Below, one piece after another: positions 6,961-15,207 of a DNA stretch of 64,000 bases. Source of the DNA: Lachnospiraceae bacterium. Lineage in GTDB: Bacteria; Bacillota; Clostridia; Lachnospirales; Lachnospiraceae. The stretch's first letter is position 1; every line of letters starts with the position of its first letter. Both the position numbers and the translations under genes were made by a program. The notes under the pieces are model-generated. The model was not told where the DNA came from. It did no database searches and saw nothing but the letters and a program-made list of their open reading frames with translations. The DNA lies in NCBI GenBank assembly GCA_028689585.1, contig JAQVCW010000015.1, forward strand, positions 1-64,000, given 5' to 3'.

Positions 6961-6977
6961 GTTCAGCAATACTGAAC
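6961..6977. promoter_or_regulatory. IclR operator candidate 4 (perfect)
   Basis: GTTCAG-CAATA-CTGAAC lies just downstream of the expected transcription start (near 6943), where a bound repressor would block elongation. Confidence 0.6.
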
Positions 6978-7014
6978 GAACAAAAAATGATATTGATACC
7001 TAAGGAGGAAAAAA

Positions 7015-7899
7015 TTGAAAAAGTTATATGGAGTTATTACAGCAATGACCACTCCTTTTACAGAGGATGACAAGGTGGACGTTGAAGCGTTGGAACAGCA
7101 GACTGAGTTTTTAATCGGTAAAGGCGTTGACTGCCTCTATCCGACTGGAACTACTGGTGAAATGTACTTAATGAGTGCAGAAGAAAGAGAACTGGTGGCA
7201 GAGACTGTAGTAAAAAAAGCAGCGGGCAGAGTGACTGTATTTATTCATGCAGGAGCTATGACACTGGCAGAGACCATTCGCCTGGCACGCCATGCTCATA
7301 AAATCGGAGCAGATGGTGTAGGCGTTGTTACTCCAAACTACTTTACCGTAGATGAAAGAGCGATGGTGCAGTATTACAAGGATGTATGCAGTGCACTTCC
7401 TCAGGATTTTCCGGTATATGTATATGTTATTCCACAATTGGCTCACAATGATGTTTCCGCAGAAACCATGAATAAGATCTGTGAAGCATGCCCGAATGTT
7501 GTTGGTGTTAAATACAGCTATGCAGATATGGGACGTGTACTTCAGTATCTGCGTGTAAATAATGGAGATTTTTCTGTAGTGTTCGGCGCAGACTCCATGT
7601 TTCTTCCGGCATTGGTAGCAGGCTGTGACGGCACTGTATCCGGCTGCTCCGGCCCATTTCCGGAATACTTTGTAGAAGTCTACAAGGAGTTCAAAGCGGG
7701 AAATATGGAGGCTGCAAAGGCAGCACAGGATAAGGCAAATGATCTTGTATGGCTGATGAAAGCAGGAGCAGACATGTCTATCTTCAAAAATATTCTGTCC
7801 ATCCGCGGTATCCGGGGCGGACATATGAGAAAACCACTTCTGGATTTGTCAGAAGCAGATACAAAAGCGTTGGAAGAGGCTGTAAAACCATACATTTAA
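7015..7899 (+). CDS. DapA/NanA-family (DHDPS-like) lyase or dehydratase
   Basis: This encodes 294 residues starting at TTG 7015 behind AAGGAGG. It is a class I Schiff-base TIM barrel of the dihydrodipicolinate synthase/N-acetylneuraminate lyase family. The GTTGE substrate loop is at residues 45-49, the Tyr of the YVIP motif at 137, and the Schiff-base Lys at 166 (VVGVKYS). As first gene of a sugar-acid-type catabolic operon next to an aldolase and a KDG-type kinase, it is unlikely to be biosynthetic DapA. It more likely cleaves or dehydrates a 2-oxo (deoxy) sugar acid. The substrate cannot be told from the sequence. Transcription should start at the 6908-6936 promoter under IclR control. Confidence 0.88.
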   Translation: MKKLYGVITAMTTPFTEDDKVDVEALEQQTEFLIGKGVDCLYPTGTTGEMYLMSAEERELVAETVVKKAAGRVTVFIHAGAMTLAETIRLARHAHKIGADGVGVVTPNYFTVDERAMVQYYKDVCSALPQDFPVYVYVIPQLAHNDVSAETMNKICEACPNVVGVKYSYADMGRVLQYLRVNNGDFSVVFGADSMFLPALVAGCDGTVSGCSGPFPEYFVEVYKEFKAGNMEAAKAAQDKANDLVWLMKAGADMSIFKNILSIRGIRGGHMRKPLLDLSEADTKALEEAVKPYI

Positions 7900-7945
7900 G
7901 TGTATGGGATAAAAATAAAAAACATATAAAAGGGAGGATTTACAA

Positions 7946-8920
7946 ATGAAACTTAACAAATTAGGATCCATCGTTGCAGCAACAGCTATGTGTGCATCTG
8001 TGCTGACCGTATCAGCAAGTGCAGCAGATTTTCCGGGAAGCAAATCAATTACCATCGTTTGCCCTTACGCAGCAGGCGGAGCATCCGATACCACATCCCG
8101 TATCTTTGCTTCTGAATTTGAAAAAGCAATCGGTACTACCGTAATGGTTCAAAATACCACCGGTGCTTCCGGAGCTATCGGTCTTGAAACCGTAAGAAAC
8201 AGCAATCCGGATGGATATACCATTGCTTACATGCCGGTTGAATCTACTATGCTGGCAGCTCTTGGCTATTCAGATCTGACCACCAATGATTTCCGCTTCA
8301 TCGGTCGCGCAATGACAATTCCTGCAGCAATCACCGTAAATGCAGACAGCGAATGGCAAACCTTTGATGACTTTATTGCATATGCAAAAGAGCATCCGGG
8401 TGAAGTACGTGTCGGCAACTCTGGAACAGGTTCTATCTGGCAGGTAGCAGCAGCATCTGTAGAAGATGTTTGCGGTGTAGAATTTAATCATGTTCCATTC
8501 TCTGATGGTGCAGCTTCCGCAGTTACCGCACTGCTTGGAAATAATATCGAAGCAGTAGCAGTCAGCCCGTCTGAAGTATATACCAATGTAGAAGCAGGAG
8601 ATCTGCGTACACTGGCTGTCCTCGGTGACGAAGCTTCTTCCGTTCTGCCGGATGTGTCTACAGCTACTGAACTCGGCTATGATATCGTTATTCAGGGCTG
8701 GGGCGGATTTGCAGTTCCGAAGGATACTCCGGATGATGTAGTGGAAATTTTGGAAAAGGCAGCAGAGACCGCTATCAATTCTGACGCTATGAAAGAACTT
8801 CTGGCAAGCAAAGGTTACGAACATGCATATCTGTCTGGCGCAGATATGGATGCAAAAGCAGCAGAAGAACTGGCATATTATACTGAACTGATCCCATCCA
8901 TGGGCATCGTTATGGAATAA
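7946..8920 (+). CDS. tctC: TctC-type substrate-binding protein of a TTT transporter
   Basis: This encodes 324 residues starting at ATG 7946 behind GGGAGG. A signal peptide (MKLNKLGSIVAATAMCASVL, cleavage expected after ASA at about residue 26) is followed by the Bug/TctC fold, with ITIVCPYAAGGASDTTSR near the N-terminus and NTTGASGAIG shortly after. Such proteins bind carboxylated ligands outside the cell and hand them to TctA/TctB. I see no lipobox Cys, which is odd for a Gram-positive binding protein; it may stay tethered by its signal or by TctAB. A hairpin between this gene and tctB probably makes the binding protein more abundant than the membrane parts. Confidence 0.92.
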   Translation: MKLNKLGSIVAATAMCASVLTVSASAADFPGSKSITIVCPYAAGGASDTTSRIFASEFEKAIGTTVMVQNTTGASGAIGLETVRNSNPDGYTIAYMPVESTMLAALGYSDLTTNDFRFIGRAMTIPAAITVNADSEWQTFDDFIAYAKEHPGEVRVGNSGTGSIWQVAAASVEDVCGVEFNHVPFSDGAASAVTALLGNNIEAVAVSPSEVYTNVEAGDLRTLAVLGDEASSVLPDVSTATELGYDIVIQGWGGFAVPKDTPDDVVEILEKAAETAINSDAMKELLASKGYEHAYLSGADMDAKAAEELAYYTELIPSMGIVME

Positions 8921-8985
8921 TCAGGACTTAAAATTTGATTAGCTGTTCCTGAAAGAACAGTTATCCTATCAGCAGTGAATGACAG

Positions 8986-9020
8986 CATCGCGCCGAAAAA
9001 GTGGTGCGATGTTGTTTTCT
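8986..9020 (+). terminator. Intra-operon hairpin (attenuator) between tctC and tctB
   Basis: CATCGCGCC and GGTGCGATG form a 9-bp stem, followed by TTGTTTTCT. It lies 65 bp after the tctC stop and before the tctB ribosome site. Confidence 0.6.
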
Positions 9021-9045
9021 GCCCATAGAGAAAGGAAGAAAATTT

Positions 9046-9531
9046 ATGAAAAAATTAAAAGCAGATACCATTGCCGGTTTGATCTGCATGGCATTTGGTG
9101 TGTTTTTTCTGATTATGACTGCGTTGAATCCGCAGATGGCATTTGTAGCGACCACATCAGATGGAGTTCCCGGAGGCGGATTTTTTCCGTACATCCTGAG
9201 TGTGGCCATTATACTCATGGGCGGCGGTCTGACGGTGCGCGGAATAAAGACAGAGGCGGAGCAGTACGTGGATATGACACCGGAAAACAAGAAGAACATG
9301 AAAGTGCTGCTTCTGATGGTGGCAGGCCTGGTGGTATTCCTGATCGCATGGAAACTTACTGCGCCTCATTTTGGCAACAATGCATTTATGGCATGTGTAT
9401 TTTTATTTGAAATTTATTTGAATAAACTGTTTGAACGTTCCTGGAAATTCGCCCTGATTTACGCAGTGATCTTTACTGCTTTTATCTACCTTGTTTTCAA
9501 CATGGGCTTTTCAATATTGTTCAACGCATAG
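9046..9531 (+). CDS. tctB: TctB-type small membrane subunit of TTT transporter
   Basis: This encodes 161 residues from ATG 9046 (AAAGGAAG upstream). Four hydrophobic segments can be seen: about residues 8-28, 45-65 (FFPYILSVAIILMGGGLTVR), 86-105 and 125-158. The VPGGGFFPYIL stretch after the first segment is typical of TctB. It pairs with the large subunit TctA to form the membrane channel. It lies 15 bases before tctA, so the two are co-translated or nearly so. Confidence 0.88.
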   Translation: MKKLKADTIAGLICMAFGVFFLIMTALNPQMAFVATTSDGVPGGGFFPYILSVAIILMGGGLTVRGIKTEAEQYVDMTPENKKNMKVLLLMVAGLVVFLIAWKLTAPHFGNNAFMACVFLFEIYLNKLFERSWKFALIYAVIFTAFIYLVFNMGFSILFNA

Positions 9532-9546
9532 GAGGGAGAGAACACT

Positions 9547-11076
9547 ATGGGAATAGGATTAGACGTATGGGCTGCCGGTTTATCAGAGCTGATGAAGCCG
9601 TCAGTAATTATGTTTTTATTTTTAGGAGTGCTGATAGGAACCATGATTGGCGCTCTGCCGGGTCTTTCTGCGACTATGGGTATTGCAATCATGACGCCCA
9701 TTACCTTCTGGTTTGATCCGACAGATGGATTTGCCATGCTGATGGGACTTTGGAATGCAGCTATTTTTGCAGGAGGTATTACCGCTATTTTGATCAATAC
9801 ACCGGGAACACCTGCATCCATTACCCAGTCCTTTGATGGGTATACACTGTACAAGCGGGGACGAGGGGGCTTGGCCCTGGGTATTAATGTTATTTTTTCT
9901 GCTATCGGTGGTCTGATCAGCTGTGCTGCTTTAATCCTGCTGGCAACTCCGATCGCAAAGTTCACGGTAACCTTTAACTCTGCAGAATATTTTATGCTGG
10001 CATTATTTGGGCTGAGCATGATGGTGGCCGTATCCGGTGGGGATGTACTTAAAGGTCTGATCCTGGGGCTGGCAGGTATCCTGCTTTCCACTATCGGTCT
10101 GGATCCGATCCTTGGCATTAAACGCTTCACTTTCGGAAATGTCAATCTGCTGGCAGGAATTTCTTTTATTCCGGTTATGATTGGTATGTTTGGTATTGGT
10201 GAGGTAATGTATCAGATTTTTACCAGAAACAGAGAACAGGAAAAGAAAGATATTGAAGCCCGTAAGGTGAATCTGGAGCTGGGAAAAGTCCTTCCGGATA
10301 AAAAAGAAATGAAAGAACTTCTGCCAAGAGGTATTGTATCTGCTATGGTAGCTACCGTAATTGGGGCCATTCCGGCTGCCGGCGGTGATATTGCTTCTAT
10401 TATCTGCTGGGGAAATGCAAAAAAACTGAGTAAACATCCGGAAGAATACGGAGATGGCTCTGTAGAAGGTCTGGCAGTCAGCTCTGCAGCTAACAATGGC
10501 GTTATCGGCGGTGCAATGACAACCATGATGACTCTGGGTATTCCGGGAGATGCGGTAACTGCTATTCTGATCGGTTCTTTGACCATGTACGGTATGCAGC
10601 CTGGTATCAAGATGTTTACAGAAAATGCAAAATTTACGACACAGATTATGGCACTGATGGTGCTGGCTAATATTGCGTTCCTGATTTTGGGACTTCTGAC
10701 AGCAAAAGTATCCGCAAAGGTGCTGAATGTGGCTCAGCCTACCGTATGGGCAGCAGTTACTATTCTTTGTGTAGTAGGTTCTTATGCATTGAATAATAAC
10801 TTCTTCGATGTACTGATTATGTTTGCAGCGGCTGTACTTGGCTTCCTGTTTAAAGTGTATCATTTCCCGACCGGCCCGTTCATTCTGGGGATCCTTCTTG
10901 GGGGTATGCTGGAGAGCAATATGAGACGTGCACTGGTTATGAGCAATGGCAGTTATGCGACATTTGTGACCCGTCCGGTATCCTGTGTACTGTTGATCCT
11001 GGTACTGATCACTTTCCTGTATCCAATGATAAAAGCAGTTAGGGGCAAGAAAAAAGCAGGCAAAAGCGAAAAGTAA
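9547..11076 (+). CDS. tctA: TctA-type large membrane subunit of TTT transporter
   Basis: This encodes 509 residues starting at ATG 9547 behind AGGAGG. It is a polytopic membrane protein with about 11-12 hydrophobic segments. It has the family glycine motifs GALPGLSATMG (from residue 35) and AIPAAGGDIAS in the second half, plus GGITAILINTPGTPAS in between. TctA is the ion-coupled permease of the tripartite tricarboxylate transporter. Known substrates of the family are citrate and other carboxylic or sugar acids; here a sugar acid is inferred from the downstream kinase and aldolase. Confidence 0.93.
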   Translation: MGIGLDVWAAGLSELMKPSVIMFLFLGVLIGTMIGALPGLSATMGIAIMTPITFWFDPTDGFAMLMGLWNAAIFAGGITAILINTPGTPASITQSFDGYTLYKRGRGGLALGINVIFSAIGGLISCAALILLATPIAKFTVTFNSAEYFMLALFGLSMMVAVSGGDVLKGLILGLAGILLSTIGLDPILGIKRFTFGNVNLLAGISFIPVMIGMFGIGEVMYQIFTRNREQEKKDIEARKVNLELGKVLPDKKEMKELLPRGIVSAMVATVIGAIPAAGGDIASIICWGNAKKLSKHPEEYGDGSVEGLAVSSAANNGVIGGAMTTMMTLGIPGDAVTAILIGSLTMYGMQPGIKMFTENAKFTTQIMALMVLANIAFLILGLLTAKVSAKVLNVAQPTVWAAVTILCVVGSYALNNNFFDVLIMFAAAVLGFLFKVYHFPTGPFILGILLGGMLESNMRRALVMSNGSYATFVTRPVSCVLLILVLITFLYPMIKAVRGKKKAGKSEK

Positions 11077-11107
11077 AAACCAGAAATGAAAAAGAAAGGC
11101 AGAAAAA

Positions 11108-11158
11108 ATGCAGCGTCAGCCCGTTCGCCGGAGGAAAATTCAGGATGGGCTGATGTTC
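11108..11158 (+). repeat. Leader palindrome, copy 1 (before eda)
   Basis: CAGCGTCAGCCCGTTCGCC...GATGGGCTGATGTTC. It ends 20 bp before the eda start. The loop side differs from other copies and contains GGAGGAAAA. Confidence 0.8.
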
Positions 11159-11177
11159 AGGAAAACGAGGAAAAAAT

Positions 11178-12134
11178 ATGACAGTTTTTGAAAAAGTCAA
11201 AGAAATCGGTATTATACCGGTCATTAAGATACCGTCAGTGAAATATGCAGTTCCGCTGGCAGAGACGCTGTATGAGGCAGGGATTCCTCAGATCGAAGTA
11301 ACGCTGAGAAATGAATGCGCTTTAGCATGTATTGCCGCAATTAAATCAAAATTGCCTGAAATGCTGGTGGCGGCCGGGACGATCCTGCAGCCGGAACAGG
11401 TTGGGGCTGCAAAAGAAGCCGGGGCGGATCTGTGCGTGACTCCCGGACTAAACGTAGAAGTGGTAAAGACATGTCAGGAGCTTGCAATGCCGGTACTTCC
11501 GGGCTGCGTGACTGCATCAGAAATTGAACAGGGCTTGAAGCTTGGTCTGAAAACCTTTAAATTTTTCCCGGCAGAGCTGATGGGCGGAGTGAAGACCATA
11601 AAAGAACTGACAGGACCTTATTCCCAGATTGAATTTGTACCCACTTCCGGAATGAATCTGGATAATATCGGAGAATATCTTTCTAATTCCAAGGTAGCAG
11701 CAGTGGGCGGCAGCTTTATGGCACCGTCTGACAAGATTCTGGCAGAAGATTGGGGCGGCATCCGCAGCTTGTGTGAAAAAGCTCTGGCAGTTGTTCACAA
11801 CTTCCGCCTGATTCATATCGGCATTAATGCAGGAGAAGAAGGCGGCGCATTGGCCAAAGAACTGGGCAGTCTGTTCGCAATCGGATCCAGCGTGGGCCGA
11901 AAAAGTGATTTCGCAGGTTCCATTTTTGAATGCTGTAAGGTGAAATTTCCGGGAGAAAAAGGACATGTGGCAATCGGTGTGCGCAGCGTGGAGCGTGCGG
12001 CGGCATATCTGGAAAAGAAAGGCTTTCCGATGAGGGAGGAATTTAAAAATTATGATGCTGCAGGAAATCTGAATGCAGTTTACCTGGAAAAAGAGTTTGG
12101 CGGGTTTGCGATACATCTGCTTCGGAAACCGTGA
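11178..12134 (+). CDS. eda: KDPG/KHG aldolase fused to a VOC-like domain
   Basis: This encodes 318 residues from ATG 11178. Residues 1-205 are a 2-dehydro-3-deoxy-phosphogluconate/4-hydroxy-2-oxoglutarate aldolase: general base Glu40 in IEVTLR, Schiff-base Lys128 in FKFFPAE, and phosphate site TSGMNLDN plus GGSFMAP. It would split KDPG into pyruvate and glyceraldehyde-3-phosphate. Residues about 207-318 form an extra domain (FRLIHIGINAGEEGGALAKE ... HVAIGVRSVERAAAYLEKKG ... GGFAIHLLRKP) with the pattern of a vicinal-oxygen-chelate (glyoxalase-like) fold. Single-domain Eda is about 210 residues. The role of the added domain is unknown. It follows leader palindrome copy 1. Confidence 0.88.
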   Translation: MTVFEKVKEIGIIPVIKIPSVKYAVPLAETLYEAGIPQIEVTLRNECALACIAAIKSKLPEMLVAAGTILQPEQVGAAKEAGADLCVTPGLNVEVVKTCQELAMPVLPGCVTASEIEQGLKLGLKTFKFFPAELMGGVKTIKELTGPYSQIEFVPTSGMNLDNIGEYLSNSKVAAVGGSFMAPSDKILAEDWGGIRSLCEKALAVVHNFRLIHIGINAGEEGGALAKELGSLFAIGSSVGRKSDFAGSIFECCKVKFPGEKGHVAIGVRSVERAAAYLEKKGFPMREEFKNYDAAGNLNAVYLEKEFGGFAIHLLRKP

Positions 12135-12157
12135 CGGAGCCGGAACGGGCAGATGAC

Positions 12158-12208
12158 ATGCAGCGTCAGCCCATTTGCCAAAGACAAATTTAAGATGGAC
12201 TGATGTTT
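12158..12208 (+). repeat. Leader palindrome, copy 2 (before kdgK)
   Basis: CAGCGTCAGCCCATTTGCC...GATGGACTGATGTTT. It ends 20 bp before the kinase start. Confidence 0.8.
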
Positions 12209-12227
12209 GAAGGGAGGAAATAACAAT

Positions 12228-13250
12228 ATGAAAAAAGTAGTTGGATTTGGGGATTTTCTTGTGCGCTTAAGTCCTTCCGGATATCTGAAATTTATTCAGA
12301 CAGATTCCTTTGATATCAATTATACAGGAGCAGAGGCAAATGTATGTGTTTCGCTGGCTTGTATGGGTGTTGAGACAGAGTTTGTGACCAGACTTCCGGA
12401 GAATGAGATTGCAGACAGTGGTATTGCTATGATGCGAAAATATAATGTCGGGACAAAACACATTATCCGGGGGGGAGAACGCATGGGTGTGTTTTACCTG
12501 GAAAAGGGTGCTTCTCAGAGACCGTCTAAGATTGTATATGACAGGAAATACAGCGGAATTGCAATGGCAGAGCAGGGAATGTTTGACTGGGATGCTGCTT
12601 TTGAGGGGGCATCTAATTTCCATATGACAGGAATTACTCCGGCGCTGGGACCAAATATGCCGGAGGTGTCAATAGAGGCTGCAAAGAAAGCGAAAGAACA
12701 TGGACTGACGGTCAGTTGTGATTTAAATTACAGGAAGAATATGTGGACTCCGGGACAGGCGAAAGAATGTATGGAGAAAGTGCTGCAGTATGTGGATATC
12801 CTGATTGCAAATGAAGAGGATGCGGATAAGGTGCTGGGAATCAAGGCAGCAGATACCGATGTCACTGCCGGTAAATTGAACAAGGATGGTTATGTTGATG
12901 TGGCGGATCAGCTTTGTAAAAAATACGGTGTAAAAGAGGTTGGAATTACACTTCGCAAAAGCATCAGCGCATCAGATAATGAATGGGGTGCATTGCTCTA
13001 TGCAGATGGGAAACCTTATTTTTCAAAGACGTATCCGGTACATATCGTAGACAGGGTCGGCGGCGGTGATTCTTTTGCAGCAGGTCTTTTGTACGGAACA
13101 GTAAATGATTTTGAACCTCAGAAAAAGATTGAATACGCGGCGGCAGCATCCTGCTTAAAACATTCGATTGAGATGGATTTTAACCTGGCTGGAGTGAAGG
13201 ATGTGGAGCTTTTGATGAATGGTGATGCGTCAGGGCGGGTGCAGCGCTGA
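12228..13250 (+). CDS. kdgK: PfkB-family sugar kinase, KDG kinase-like
   Basis: This encodes 340 residues from ATG 12228, behind AGGGAGG; an in-frame TTG at 12207 lies on the ribosome-site side and is rejected. It is a ribokinase-fold kinase: N-terminal GFGDFLVRLSP, the NYTGAEANVCVSLACMG substrate loop, and DRVGGGDSFAAGL with catalytic Asp281 near the C-terminus. It resembles 2-dehydro-3-deoxygluconokinase, which feeds KDPG to the aldolase encoded just upstream. The two adjacent genes make a lower Entner-Doudoroff branch. The true substrate could be another 2-oxo-3-deoxy acid. Confidence 0.85.
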   Translation: MKKVVGFGDFLVRLSPSGYLKFIQTDSFDINYTGAEANVCVSLACMGVETEFVTRLPENEIADSGIAMMRKYNVGTKHIIRGGERMGVFYLEKGASQRPSKIVYDRKYSGIAMAEQGMFDWDAAFEGASNFHMTGITPALGPNMPEVSIEAAKKAKEHGLTVSCDLNYRKNMWTPGQAKECMEKVLQYVDILIANEEDADKVLGIKAADTDVTAGKLNKDGYVDVADQLCKKYGVKEVGITLRKSISASDNEWGALLYADGKPYFSKTYPVHIVDRVGGGDSFAAGLLYGTVNDFEPQKKIEYAAAASCLKHSIEMDFNLAGVKDVELLMNGDASGRVQR

Positions 13251-13308
13251 TAGAATTTCATGAAGCAGCAGAAGTTTTTGAATAAACTGCTGAAATAGGA
13301 GGATATCT

Positions 13309-14301
13309 ATGAAAAAAATAATGAATCAGGCTGAAAATTATACGGATGATATGCTGAAAGGCATTTATGCAGTACATGGCGATATGGTAAAATGCGCAGC
13401 AAATGATCTGAGATGTTACTGTACCGCTCAAAAGGTACCTGGAAAAGTTGCCATTGTCACCGGCGGCGGAAATGGACATCTGCCACTGTTTTTAGGTTAT
13501 GTAGGAGATGGCATGCTGGATGGCTGCGGTGTTGGCGGCGTGTTTCAGTCTCCTTCCGGAAAACAGATTTATAATATCACCCGGGAAGTGGAAGCGGGTG
13601 CAGGAGTGCTTTACCTGTATGGAAACTATACTGGGGATGTTATGGTATTTGATGACGCGGCAGAGCGGTGCGACATGGATGATATCGAGACCCGGAGCAT
13701 CGTAGGGGCAGACGATGTGAACAGCAGCGCAGACATAAATGTACGCCGCGGCGTGGCAGGTATTTTCTTTATGTACAAAGCTGCAGGTGCAAAAGCGCGC
13801 GCCATGGGAGATCTGGACGCAGTACTGGCGGCTGCACAAAAGGCAAAAGATAACACCCGCACGGTGGGATTTGCTTTAACACCATGTATTATTCCTGAAA
13901 AGGGAGAACCTAATTTTGAACTTGGTGAAAATGAAATGGCTATGGGAATGGGAATTCATGGAGAACCGGGAATCTGGAATGGCCCGATCAAAACGGCAGA
14001 TGAGATCGCCAAAGAAAGCTGTGATACTATTCTGAAAGATATGCCATGTGCAGAAGGAACAGAGGTTGCTCTTCTTTTGAACGGATTAGGAAGTACACCG
14101 CTGGATGAGCAGTATATTCTCTGCAATAGTGTAATCGAGTATTTGAAAACAAAGGGAGTAAAGGTCTATCGCAGTTGGGTGGGAGAATATGCTACCAGCA
14201 TGGAAATGGCGGGAGCATCCATTACTATCTGTAAAGTAGATGATGAATTAAAAGGCTGGTTTGATGAACCGGTACATACTCCATTCTATACACAGATATA
14301 A
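13309..14301 (+). CDS. dhaK: DhaK-type kinase subunit, variant
   Basis: This encodes 330 residues from ATG 13309 (AGGAGG upstream). It matches DhaK over its full length. The residues that bind dihydroxyacetone in E. coli DhaK are conserved at nearly the same positions: His57 in GGGNGHLP, Asp110 in YTGDV, and His217 in GIHGEPG, which forms the covalent hemiaminal. The usual GHEP is changed to GHLP. No PTS-type DhaM gene is seen here. The subunit should phosphorylate dihydroxyacetone or a related small ketose made by this operon. The ketose could come from the DapA-family lyase, but that is inference. Confidence 0.87.
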   Translation: MKKIMNQAENYTDDMLKGIYAVHGDMVKCAANDLRCYCTAQKVPGKVAIVTGGGNGHLPLFLGYVGDGMLDGCGVGGVFQSPSGKQIYNITREVEAGAGVLYLYGNYTGDVMVFDDAAERCDMDDIETRSIVGADDVNSSADINVRRGVAGIFFMYKAAGAKARAMGDLDAVLAAAQKAKDNTRTVGFALTPCIIPEKGEPNFELGENEMAMGMGIHGEPGIWNGPIKTADEIAKESCDTILKDMPCAEGTEVALLLNGLGSTPLDEQYILCNSVIEYLKTKGVKVYRSWVGEYATSMEMAGASITICKVDDELKGWFDEPVHTPFYTQI

Positions 14302-14367
14302 AACGCCTTATTGCCGTTTGTTTCAGTAGAATGGGCTAATGTTCCGATAGAGACGGAGGAAAACAGT

Positions 14368-15009
14368 ATGGAAAAAGTTACAATGGAGCAGCTTCCGGAG
14401 CTGTTCGAAGCAATTGCATTGCAATATAAAGAAAATGCAGATGAATTATGTAAAATGGACAGTAAGATGGGGGACGGGGATCTGGGGCTTACCATGAAAA
14501 AGGGATTTGGCGGACTTCCGGAAATCATTCTAACCATGGAAGAAAGCGATTTTTCAAAGAAAATCCGAAAAGCAGGAATGGAAATGACGGATCTTGTGCC
14601 CTCTACAATGGGAATGCTGATGGGAACCGGAATTTCCTATGGTGGAAAAGCACTGACGGGAAAAACAGAACTGGATGCCGAAGGTCTTGTGCTTTATCTG
14701 GAGGGTTTTGCAGCCGGTATTGTGAAACGGGGAAAATGCAGCAGAGGTGACCGTACCGTACTGGATTGTATCGGGCAGGCCGGAGATGATGCGAGGGCCG
14801 CATTGAACAAAAACCAGTCAGCTTCGTTAGCTGAAGTTTGCCAGGCAGCACTGGATGGCGCAAAAAAAGGAATGGAAGCGACAAAATCCATGGTGCCGAA
14901 ATATGGAAAAGCAGCAGTACATGCTAATGTGTCTCAGGGCATAGCCGATCAAGGCGCCACAGCGGGCCTGGTAATGATACAGGGAATGGCTGATTACATA
15001 TTGAAGTAA
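14368..15009 (+). CDS. dhaL: DhaL-type nucleotide-binding kinase subunit, variant
   Basis: This encodes 213 residues from ATG 14368 (CGGAGG upstream; in-frame ATG 14311 is rejected for lack of a ribosome site). The three Mg-binding aspartates of DhaL are present as Asp31, Asp36 and Asp38 in DSKMGDGDLGLTM. The His that normally follows (GDGDHG) is Leu. Further family motifs are TMGMLMGTGISYGGKAL, KCSRGDRTVLDCIGQA and SQGIADQGATAG. It should work with the DhaK subunit 66 bp upstream. It is the last gene of the operon; a terminator follows at 15140. Confidence 0.87.
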   Translation: MEKVTMEQLPELFEAIALQYKENADELCKMDSKMGDGDLGLTMKKGFGGLPEIILTMEESDFSKKIRKAGMEMTDLVPSTMGMLMGTGISYGGKALTGKTELDAEGLVLYLEGFAAGIVKRGKCSRGDRTVLDCIGQAGDDARAALNKNQSASLAEVCQAALDGAKKGMEATKSMVPKYGKAAVHANVSQGIADQGATAGLVMIQGMADYILK

Positions 15010-15139
15010 ACGAAATTGGAAGAAGCGTGACTTTTTCAAAAAATATCAATATAATAAAAAAATCAGACACGGAAAATAAAAAATGAAAAAGCCGTTATGG
15101 AATTTAAGCTGATATGCCCCCTAAAAGCCAGACTATATT

Positions 15140-15170
15140 GCGAAGCAGAAAAATCTGCTTCGCATTTTTC
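15140..15170. terminator. Terminator between dhaL and the convergent AraC gene
   Basis: GCGAAGCAG and CTGCTTCGC pair around AAAAAT, then ATTTTT follows. It is the likely end of the tct operon. Confidence 0.8.
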
Positions 15171-15207
15171 GTTTATACTGCCAAAAGGCTGAGTCTGTCT
15201 TCGCCCC

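Larger units (their letters stand above)
6576..7014. promoter_or_regulatory. Divergent control region of the iclR / dapA-tct operon
   Basis: This is an A/T-rich gap without genes. It holds four 17-bp operator-like palindromes of the form RTTCAG-N5-CTGAAY and one clear rightward promoter. The middle part (about 6650-6900) shows only A/T-rich DNA. Confidence 0.7.
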
